Positions 51,758 to 61,504 of a DNA stretch of 64,000 nt are shown here, piece by piece (the first letter of the stretch is position 1; each line of letters starts with the position of its first letter). Both the position numbers and the translations under genes were made by a program. Source of the DNA: Streblospio benedicti (taxonomy: Eukaryota > Annelida > Polychaeta > Spionida > Spionidae); the NCBI GenBank assembly GCA_019095985.1, contig CM032660.1, forward strand, positions 57,398,045-57,462,044, read 5' to 3'. Below the pieces are notes generated by a model. The model saw nothing but the letters and a program-made list of their open reading frames with translations. It was not told the origin of the DNA and did no database searches.

Positions 51758-54120
51758 CCAAGTAAGTTGGCAAGTGGAGAAAAAGGGAATCTTTTATTGT
51801 AGAATATGGTGGACTTTATATTATTATTCGGAGAAATTGATGTCTTCATTCCAAGTTACATTTGATATCTTCAAATAAAATAAGGTGTTTAGGAAAAAAA
51901 CTGTTGATAAAAGGCGTTCTTAAGGTCTCTGTGAGAAAAAAGTAGCAGGGCCAGCACTAGCTTTAAACTGGTACAGGATTACTGTTTTTCGTTTTACCTT
52001 AACTTATGCCCGACGTTTTGAGGAAAACCACTGAATGTTATGACACGAAACTTTCTGAGCCCTCCAAAAATGATATGTACGAGCCTCGGACGAGACCTGA
52101 TATTTTATGTGTTTATATGAACTATGCCTGTCTGTATGGACAATCCAATGAAAAATCATAAAGGACAGTTTAAACTGCTAGTTGCTCAAAGGTACGGGGA
52201 CTAGGTGTGTTCCAAAGAGTACCCGTCGAGTTTAGTTTCTGTATTACAGGGGGTGGGGGGGGGGGGGGGGAGACACGAGGGCAAGACCTCCAAAAGAGAA
52301 TTTTCGTTTGTGTGAAATTCGACCTTTCATGGGATTTCGAAAAAACGTACGTTTGAATCCTAACTAATTGTCAAACCTCTGACACGGCACACGCACGACC
52401 CGCTAGCAAGGCACAAAGAACAAAAAAACAACACCCACGTAGAATCTCCTATTATAGTCATGTGTAAATATGATACATAGAACAATGATGCAGACAAAAA
52501 ATAGTACTTAGTGAAAAGTAATTGCCATCAGGGTATATCAATAACTGCTCCAGACACCATGGTTCTCAAGACAAGTGGAACATTGTCGTGTATGAAGTTT
52601 TGTCCTCATTAGAAAGTATTTCACAATGCACCCCGGGGAGTAGTTAAACACTATATAAAACTGCTGAATGAACAAAATCAGGTTACAGCCAACTGGACCA
52701 GACGACACTTGTAAGTTGACGCCATTTTTAAACGTCCAGTCAGAACCAAAAACGCATATAGTCCATTGATTAAGGCCATCTTCACACCCACGTGGACAAA
52801 CAAATCTGAATGGGGTTCAAGTGCCCATTGTCTACGACGTACTTGAGTCCATTGTAAAACAAAACCTGATCTTTTGATCATCTTTGAAGTAGCGCAGTAG
52901 CTATTTTTTATTGCGTTGTTTAAAGGCACTTACGAATTGAATGGGAAAGCCATACGACCCATGATTTGAAACGTAAGCCCTTTATAATGAGCTTCGACCA
53001 GGTCGTATTTTTCTTTGCAAAAAAAAAAAAAAAAAAAAAAAAGTGAAAAAAAGAAAAAAAAAGAAAAAAAAGCCCAAACCCAAACATCTTTATAATGCTG
53101 TTTCATTCACTGATATTTACATAATTGATATTAGCAAACAAAACGAGTGGTTGTGTAATTTAGAGAGTTGACAATCTCGAACGTTCTGGAAGTTCACCCA
53201 TCAAATATGTTGAACATCACCAAAATCACCATAAATGTGGTTGTACATTTGAAGACCATTTTTTGTTACATATACAATATTGCCGACCGAAAGAATCGAT
53301 ATGTCACATGTCATCAATTCTTAAAAGTAAAAAAAAAAGTTAGTTTCGATTAAAGGATGTCTTCCTCTGCGTTTGAGATTTCCACGTTGCAGAGGTGTCC
53401 GTTATGGAGAGGGAATCGTGTTACAGATACTAGATTTCTATACTAAAGATTATGAGTAGTATACTGCTGCCTAACAAAATGATAAAATATGATGCAATTT
53501 TTGTGATCGATTATAAAATTCATGTAAATTTATTCATATTTTATTAATAATGCAAGGATACATAACCATTCGCCCAGCGGATGGATTTGTAAATTTCTCA
53601 TTATAATATTTTTTTAAAACATTTGTATTCACATGCACATGTAACGATGTATGTTTTTGCTTTAAGTATTAAGTCATGCAAACAGCAACATACGTATGTA
53701 TTTTGTAAGCTCACTGCCTAATGCTGCCATGCTTAAGTCAACTTTCACCACTACAGTTATTACATCATTATTAAAATAAAAACTTACTCAACAATATCAT
53801 AAAAGTTTGAACTCAGAATCCACACCGCCACACACAAAGAGAGGGTAACATAGCTAAGAATTCTACCATCCGTTTACAATTATTCAAAGCTAATAATATT
53901 AAAAGTACAGACCAAAATTGTCCCCAAAAAGAAATACTTCTATTTAAATACACACACATATATATATCTAAAAACACAACTTCATGTACACTAAAATAAA
54001 ACAAAAAATAATTGGGAAGATCCAGATGAAATAACTATGTGTGCTAAACGTACTAAAATCTTAAGTTAAAATTTCTATTCAAAACCAAGCTGCACTACAT
54101 TATAGTCTGTAATGTTCAAA
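48652..54120. other. 5.5 kb without a recognised gene, between convergent genes
   Basis: AT-rich sequence with a (GTAA)n microsatellite (51692-51755), G runs (51599-51609 and 52251-52271) and a poly-A-rich block (53019-53070). Minus-strand frames at 51006-51332 and 52678-52929 are open but show no recognisable domain. The 3' untranslated region of the SPAG16-like gene probably occupies the right end. Confidence 0.45.
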
Positions 54121-54126
54121 GTACCA

Positions 54127-54933
54127 TTAATTCCACACCTTCATTGCAAGATCCACGCCACCAGAGAGCAAAAAATCGCCCTCTCTCCCAAAAAGCACAC
54201 ACTGCACAGGGGCAGCCATACGCTGATCACTTTTCAAATAGGCCAACTCCCCAGTATTAACATTGCACATTGGCACCTCCCCGCTGTCACTAGCGAAAGC
54301 AAGCCAAACCCCTGTTGGGTCGAAAGCCAAGTGGTTGACGCCTGCAAACTCCGTGCTCCTGCGGGCGTGTGGGTGAGGCTGCTCACACTGCAGGACGTGC
54401 GTCGCTCTCACATCCCAGACCATGACCCGACCGTGTGAATCGCAGGACGCGATTCTGTTTCCAGTGAATGGATCGTACGTGGCATAGTTGACGCATGCAC
54501 CGTGCTTCGAGAACTCGTATACGCTTTTCATTGTCCGCAAGTCCCAAATACGGACTTTAGTGTCGGCTGAGCAAGTGACGACCTGTTGCGGGTTGTGCTC
54601 ATTGAACTGGACACTGTTGATGGGCGTGAACCCGTGCCCTTCCAGTTTTACAACACGCTGCCCAGTGTGGACATCCCATACCATGGTTTTACCATCAATA
54701 TCGCAAGATGCGAGATAACTGTTTGATCGCGGCTGCCACGCGCACCACCACACATGGCTGCCATGTTCAGCCAGCCTTTGCGTACACACAGCAGTCTCGT
54801 TATTCTCATCGAGATTCCAGACACGGACAGTGCCGTCTCCACTGGCTGTAGCTAGGTGAACGGAGCTCGCCGAATCGCCGGGGAGAAAGGTCGCACAGCT
54901 CACGTAGTCCTTGTGGTCTGTGTTCCTGATCAC
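54127..54933 (-). CDS. SPAG16-like: SPAG16-like exon 2: WD40 blades 2-7
   Basis: 268 codons plus stop. Starts VIRNTDHKDYVSCATFLPGD. Blade ends visible in order: GTVRVWNL, GKTMVWDV, TKVRIWDL, GRVMVWDV, GEVPMCNV and LAMKVWN. Blade 6 has lost the Trp of the WD dipeptide (MCNV), which is common in single blades. No internal stops. Confidence 0.93.
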   Translation of the reverse strand: MIRNTDHKDYVSCATFLPGDSASSVHLATASGDGTVRVWNLDENNETAVCTQRLAEHGSHVWWCAWQPRSNSYLASCDIDGKTMVWDVHTGQRVVKLEGHGFTPINSVQFNEHNPQQVVTCSADTKVRIWDLRTMKSVYEFSKHGACVNYATYDPFTGNRIASCDSHGRVMVWDVRATHVLQCEQPHPHARRSTEFAGVNHLAFDPTGVWLAFASDSGEVPMCNVNTGELAYLKSDQRMAAPVQCVLFGREGDFLLSGGVDLAMKVWN

Positions 54934-57900
54934 CTGAAAGTAGAGGTTAAACTGTCTCTTAACATACTGCATACTAGTTCAAATTTCATTTATTGTCGAG
55001 CCTTGACACCAAGAACATATAAAATACAATGAATAATGCATCAAAATGAATAATACATTAAAAACATATAGAATAAAGAACATATAAAATATAATGAAGA
55101 ATACATTAAAACATATAGAATACACTAAACCGACATCCCATTGATAATGTACAGTGTTGTAACAAGAAAAGTAATGATATACAGAGATCATGTACTGTAG
55201 TCGGAATCGGAGTATCAAAGATGGCGAAAACACCGAATTCGGTGACTATTAGGCCTACTGTAAAATGTTTTTTACACAATTACATACACATTTACATACA
55301 CAATTCATTACAGCTATAAGTGACTTACTGCCTTGCCGGGCCGTTGGCCTTCCTTGGGTGGTGGCACGAGACACCACGCGCCGTCGTCACTGGCGGACAC
55401 CACGTGCAGGCCATCAGGGTGCAGGGCCAGGGAGGTGATCGCTTTACTGTGGTGACGCCGGGATGTTTGGAGCTCGAAATTTTTGGGGACCTTACGGGGG
55501 CTTTCCTCTATTGAGCTGAATGAGGAATCCTCTTGTGCATGCTGATGCTGCCCATTCTGTTGTTGTTGTTGCTGCTGCTGCTCTTGCTGTTTTTGTTGCT
55601 GCTCCTGCTGTTTTTGTTGCTGCTCCTGCTGTTTTTGTTGCTGATCCTGCTTTTTTTGTTGCTCCTGCTGTTGTTGCTGCTGTAACGCCTGCTGTTGTTG
55701 CTGCTGCTGCTCTTGTTGTTGTTGCTTTTGCTTTTTCTTTTTCTTACTAGCATTTTGCTTTTTCTTTTGCTGAAATCGCCGCCGTCCACTTTGAAGCCCA
55801 TGTGGAGACAACTGTATATTTTCTATGGTGGACTCCACTTTTGGGCTATCCTGCTCAACATCAGAGACATCCGCTAGCCAAATCTCATCCACATCTTCTC
55901 TGATCTTCTTGCACTCTTCGCTTACATCTGCACACTTAGAACTTGGTGGTGACCAATCATTTGTGTGTCCGCTATCCATCTCCCCATGAGAAATATCTTT
56001 TGGGGACTTTGGCGACTTAGATATGCTGTCATGAGCCACCCGAGTAGATATGGTTGGTTTGGTATCGGAGTTGGTTGCTTTTTGTCGTTTAGCGTGAAGA
56101 ACAGGTCCCGTCGATAACGATGTCTTGTGTTCATCCAGTTTTATAGTTCTTTCTTGTGTATTATCCACTGATACTGGTGATATTGAAGGATCGGTTGTGG
56201 TAGTAACATTATCTTCCGGAGAGATTACTTCAGTTGCGGGATCGCCCTTGTCCGCATCTTTAGTTATAGATGACATAGAAGCAGTGTTCGTGGTCTTAGG
56301 TGCGCTTTGCTCATCAAGGACAACTGTTGGTGAACTAGAAACCATGGTGCTGTTAAACTCCAATTCTCCGTTCACGTCTTTAAGTTCCAAACACCTTAAT
56401 AATTGCTTTTTCTTCGTAGGTACAAAGTATACATTGACGCATCGCAACACGGGTATCTTTTTATTTTTCGAATATTGCATATGATAAGCTAGATAATTAA
56501 TTAACCGTTCATGCTTATCGACTTTATCATTCTTAACTTTAAGCCTGTTAACTAATTCTGCATGGTTATCCAATGATACGGTCAACTTTTCTTCGCATGC
56601 ATTCATCTTCTTTTCTGCAAGCAATTGCTTGTCTTGGTGTGTTCTTATGTCATTCAGAGCATTCAGTGTTAATTCTTTCAATTTATGCATCTCTTTTCTG
56701 GCAGCTGAAGCATCTGCTTTGTATTTTTCCCTCTCGTCCATGGCTGTTTGCATTTTCATAACTAGCTGTTTTGCATAGCTTGATAACTCTTCTGCATACT
56801 TTTTATATGCGTCCATTTCACCTCTGCATTTCGCCGCTTCTTGGCGTGCTTCATCCAACTTCATTTTCGAAAATAGAGTCTTTTCTATAGATATCTCTAT
56901 TGTGTTTCTCGCACGCATTATTCCTGATTCAATATCAGACGACACTTGCACGTGTGGATTAGACAGCTGTCCAACGGAATTCTCCACGTGCTCTCCTTCA
57001 AACGCATCGTGTGAACCAATAGTAACCTCCGCACCAACATCACCAACATACTCGTCAGTATTCAGTACTTGTAGCGGCAGCTGGGAGCTCTCATTTTCTA
57101 ACAGTGCACAGTTCAGGTTAAGTTCTAAACTTACGTTTCGTGGATGATGAGCTTCATTACTTGATTTCGTAGAAGTTAGATCTACAGTCCCATCCGGTGA
57201 AGACCTAGCTTCTACTGATGCAGTTCCAGCAGTATGCTCGATACTTGCCTGTCTCCCGGATATGACATTGGTGCTTTCAGATGATAGTAGGGGAGTTAGA
57301 TTTTGGTTACCTTCAGTTGAGGCTACATCAGCTTCCTCTGGTCTCTCTGCTGCTGCACTAAGTCCAGGCATTTCATCCTGGTTATCTTTAGTCGGAGCAA
57401 CGGTGCTTTCAACCTCTCTCTCCACTGCCGCAGTAAGTTTGGGTATTGCATCTTGATCTTCTACACTTGAAGTTGTAGCCGTTTGTGCCGGTGAAGTCCT
57501 AGCTTCTACGTATGCAGTTCCAGCAGTATCCTCGATACTTGCACGTCTCCCGGACATGACATTGGTGCTTTCAGATGATAGTAGGGGAGTTGGATTTTGG
57601 TTACCTTCAGTTGAAACTACATCACTTTCCTCTGGTCCCTCTGCTGCTGCACTAAGTCCAGGCATTTCGTCCTGGTTACCTTCAGTTGAAGCTACATCAC
57701 TTTCCTCTGGTCCCTCTGTTGCTGCACTAAGTCCAGGCATTTCATCCTGGTTACCTTCAGTTGAAGCTACATCACTTTCCTCTGGTCCCTCTGCTGCTGC
57801 ACTAAGTCCAGGCATTTCATCCTGGTTATCTTCAGTTGGAGCAACAGTGCTTTCAACTTCTTTCTCCATTGCCTCAGTAAGTTTTGGTATTGCATCTTGA

Positions 57901-58541
57901 TCTTCTACACTTGACTTTGTAGCCGTTTGTGCCGGTGAAGACCTAGCTTCTACTGATGCAGTCCCAGCAGTATCCTCGATACTTGCACGTCTCCCGGACA
58001 TGACATTGGTGCTTTCAGATGATAGTAGTGGAGTTGGATTTTGGTTACCTTCAGTTGAAGCTACATCAGTTTCCTCTGGTCCCTCTGCTGCTGCACTAAG
58101 TCCAGGCATTTCATCTTGGTTATCTTCAGTTGGAGCAACAGTGCTTCCAACTTCTCTCTCCATTGCCGGAGTAAGTTTGGGTATTGCATCTTGATCGTCT
58201 ACACTCGAAGTTGTCGCCGTTTGTGCCAGGGAAGACCTAGCTTCTACTGATGCAGTTCCATCAGTATCCTTGATACTTGCACGTCTCCCGGATATGACAT
58301 TGGTGCTTTCAGATGATAGTAGTGGAGTTGGATTTTGGTTACCTTCAGTTGAAGCTACATCACTTTTCTCTGGTCCCTCTGCTGCTGCACTAAGTCCAGG
58401 CATTTCATCCTGGTTATCTTTAGTCGGAGCAACGGTGCTTTCAACTTCTCTCTCCATTGCCGCAGTAAGTTTTGGTATTGCATCTTGATCTTCTACACTT
58501 GAAGTTGTAGCCGTTTGTTTGAGCCCTACGGGCGAAGCCAT
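54127..58541 (-). CDS. SPAG16-like: SPAG16/PF20-like WD40 protein with expanded repetitive N-terminus (two exons)
   Basis: Coding exons on the minus strand are 58541-55329 and 54933-54127, joined in phase 0 (GGCA|GTAAGT ... TTTCAG|GTGATC), giving about 1339 residues. Order: four tandem repeats of about 97 residues (about residues 10-445), a coiled coil (about 540-690), a Gln-rich tract (about 930-1000), then seven WD40 blades. The blades match SPAG16 in order and wording, for example NRIASCDSHGRVMVWDVRA and GDFLLSGGVDLAMKVWN at the very C-terminus. SPAG16/PF20 is a central-apparatus protein of motile cilia and sperm flagella. Typical length is about 630 residues, so this protein is about twice as long, through the N-terminus. 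The ATG at 58541 has a good context (AAAAAGATGG). A recent paralogue or lineage-specific form is as likely as the only SPAG16. Confidence 0.85.
54934..55328 (-). other. Intron of the SPAG16-like gene, containing a LINE 3' scrap and AT-rich short repeats
   Basis: 395 bp with donor GTAAGT and acceptor TACTTTCAG. At 54977-55005 the minus strand reads GTCAAGGCTCGACAATAAAT, like a LINE 3' end. At 55010-55130 an imperfect AACATATA(A/G)AATA unit recurs. Confidence 0.75.
55329..58541 (-). CDS. SPAG16-like: SPAG16-like exon 1: repeats, coiled coil, Gln-rich tract, first WD40 blade
   Basis: 1071 codons in one exon. The coiled coil includes EKTLFSKMKLDEARQEAAKC and KYKADASAARKEMHKLKELT. The Gln-rich segment (55555-55735) mixes CAA and CAG with K and E (QQKQQEQ units). 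The exon ends with SRRHHSKAITSLALHPDGLH and SASDDGAWCLV, the first, degenerate blade that SPAG16 also has at this place. Confidence 0.9.
57195..58515 (-). repeat. Four coding tandem repeats, about 97 residues each, with a nested 24-residue repeat
   Basis: Each unit starts TAT(T/K)SSV(E/D)DQDAIPKLT, passes NQDEMPGLSAAAEGPEE, NPTPLLSSESTNV, SGRRASIEDT and ends SVEARSSPAQ. In unit 3 the segment EGNQDEMPGLSAA(A/T)EGPEE is itself present three times. Units are about 90% identical at DNA level, so the array is young. Confidence 0.92.
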
Positions 58542-59619
58542 CTTTTTCTTTTGAATAATACCTTCTTTTAGCAGATACACGAATTGAATTTAAAAACGTG
58601 TCAGCGAATTGTCAAGTCACGTTAAGTATTTTTCATATGGGTATACATGTATGAATTTTCAATATTATAGCTTGGAAGTGAAACACTACTGGTGATACTG
58701 TATTTTTGTGGTCAATTTATAGTCAGCGACTGATGCAAACTAAGAGCAAACAACCACTTCACCCAGCACACACACACACTCTGTATTCAAACAACAAAAA
58801 TGTTGATTGATTGTATGCTACAATGTGCAAATAAAATACAATTATTCTTCATTTTGTAATTTCTTCAAACAAAACATTGTGTTCGTCAAGTTCATGCATT
58901 ATGTACAAAACTGCTCTTAACGCTTAGCTGGTGCTGTTTGCTCGCACATTTTAAATTTGAATATTTAATGGTATCTATGATTTTGAACCAATGGGTGGTC
59001 TATAGACCTGATTCTCAACCTAACAATGATAATATTGTATTAAAAAAGTCTTCGGTTTTGTAAAATGTAAACATTGTTACTGAGAATTGCACCTGGGAAG
59101 GTTAAGTTTATCACAGCGACGTATGTCCGATTTTATACAACTGTGATAAGCATATTTGGGAAAGCCTAGTACATATAACAGATTTACAATCATCATTAAG
59201 TACTCGCATATATAATAGATGGTAATTTTCATCATGTTTATCTCAATACATTTTTGTACAAAGTATGACAAATAAACAATATCGTAGTATTAATTTCACA
59301 TCTATTTGGTATCCCAAATACTAATTCTTTTAAAGTAATTTGTAAATGGTTATATGCAATGAGTAGGTGGGTGATGGGTGAGTGAGTGAGTAAGTAGGTG
59401 GGTGGTTAAGTGAGTAAATCAGCGTGAGTGAGTGAGAGTAGGTTGGCCAGTTAAGCAGGTGGTGGCCTGGGCGATTAAATGAGTGAGCGAGCGAGCGAGC
59501 GAGTGAGTGAGTGAGTGAGTGAGTGAGTGAGTGAAAGAGCAATACACTGCAATACAATCAAGTTAATGCACACGTGCACTAATGTATGCAATGTTATCTC
59601 TCGAAAGAAGCTTTTGCAG
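58542..59619. promoter_or_regulatory. Intergenic region between divergent SPAG16-like and lectin-channel gene 2
   Basis: About 1.08 kb separates the two opposite translation starts, so promoters of both genes may lie here; no core promoter element is certain. It includes the (GTGA)n microsatellite at 59365-59534. Confidence 0.4.
59365..59534. repeat. (GTGA)n/(GAGC)n microsatellite, interrupted
   Basis: GTGAGTGAGTGA and GAGCGAGCGAGC runs; the minus strand gives artefactual 'SLTHSLTH' frames. Confidence 0.92.
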
Positions 59620-59761
59620 TCAATGATGCGTTTGTTCGAGTACCACGTGTCAGACGCGTACGTGGACGAGCCGTACAGCTCAGTGACGCCCAGCACGGTG
59701 TGGGAAGGACTGCGCGACACCACGTCCGCTCATGGCATCCCCCAGTTTTTAAAAAACAAAG
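59620..59761 (+). CDS. Gene 2 exon: cytoplasmic N-terminus with His-Gly motif
   Basis: After TTTTGCAG the exon reads TCA then two ATG codons (59623 and 59626): MMRLFEYHVSDAYVDEPYSS, then VWEGLRDTTSAHGIPQFLKN. Closely parallels gene 1 exon 1. The splice-like start suggests an upstream non-coding exon. Phase 1 out at AAAG|GTGGGT. Confidence 0.87.
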
Positions 59762-61467
59762 GTGGGTGGATACTTGGTTTACAGTGACAGATCCCAGATT
59801 TTCTGCAAGGAAGTAAAGAGAGAGTCATCACTGGTTCACGCCAATCTCTTTTACACTGCCCATAGCCATGCTGCAAAGGTAACAAAATCATTTTCATAAT
59901 CATTGACCTTGACAATTTTATTCAAGGTCATTTAAAAGTCATACAAGCTCATCTGAAGTTCAAACATGTCTGCTTAATATATAACTCCTGCCAAATGTAT
60001 TCAAGGATGTACTAAAAGCAATACCTTTTTCACATTCTCTTGATTTTTGCATGCAAATTTGAAATAGTATTCCAAAATCTTGCAAAAAATCAAATGTGTC
60101 TCGTGAATTTAAAATGATTTAGAATAATCCATATCATTTTATGCTTAAACTACTGGAATGTATACGAGGATAATATTGATCATTACATTGAATAAAACAG
60201 AAAAAAGCCCAGAAAACCCCAGAAAAGCCCCAAAAATCTGGAAGACCCCAGGTGGGTTGGGCTTTTCTAAAAGAAAACACACAGGGATTTGTGCCCAACG
60301 CTCATTACATGATGCGTGGTTATGATGTGTCGTATACCTAGTAAACTACATTACCTCGTCTTTCTTCTCTATAGGCGGGCTGAAGAAGGTGTGCTGGCTG
60401 TTAATATTTCTAGCTTGTCTGGGTGGGCTCGGCTACAATCTGCACAGGGTCGTGACAAAGTTCATGGCCAGACGAGTGTACGTGGATGTCCAGGTATTGA
60501 CAAATTGTTGAGTTAGAAGGCAATAGCTATCAATGCATGTTGAATCCAACACATTACCAACAGTGATTTGAGAGTGTCATAAGGGGCTAAGAAAATCGCA
60601 CGTCCTTTTTTGCCTTGATTTCCCACACCCCTCAATTTTTGTGCCCGTGTCGCACATCCATAATTCGCCAGCCTTTTCTCCGAATCCCACTTCCTTATTA
60701 AGCCCACCCCACCCCATATGATTCTAGGAACGTAGTGGATGATGCAGTACCACTAGTTCTACATTTATTTTCTCACGTCCAGCAGTAATCAGTGAAAATG
60801 CATTGGTGGTATAAAAATTCATGAGTCAGAAACGTGTACGTTGAAAAAGTCATAATCTACCCATTTTACTCGCTTAGGTTTTAACAAAAATGTTGCACAA
60901 TGTGTCCTGGTACATTATTCATAAAGTATTTTGCTTTCCCAACCCTTGCATCATAGAATGCAGTGTATTCTCCCGAATTATAAAATACGAAAAACATGTT
61001 ACCAGAAACTGTAATAAAGAAACGTTGATTTGCTCATGCTAGTGAGTAATATACCTACCATGTGCATACGTGTACGTGTCTAAAGGAAGCACAACGATTT
61101 TGCTAGGCTCATATGGCTGGTTAGGCATTGAAAATAAACCCTCACCCATGTCTTGCGTTTTAATAGCAACATTTCTGACGTCGTAATCGAATAAAACAAT
61201 GGAACAATAAAACCCAATGTTCCGTAAAGGTTCTGCTACAAGCCTAAGCCAGCCATTATTATGCACGCAATGTGAACACCATCGTTTAATTGCAACTTAT
61301 GTATTACACACAGATGTTACAAGACCACAACCCTGAGTTCCCGGCGGTGACCATCTGTAACATGAATCCCATCAAGCAATCCGCGATCCAGCAGAGTTCC
61401 ACAGTCGGCGGCCTTCTGGATGCCAGTGGTGACGGCGGCGGCGGCAGCAGCAGCGACAGCAGCAGCG

Positions 61468-61504
<37 letters not shown>

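Noticed and set aside
54112-54438. Plus-strand frames across the SPAG16-like exons, including repeats at 57262-58488
   Set aside because: Shadows of the minus-strand gene; they break at the conserved WD40 blades and carry no domain.
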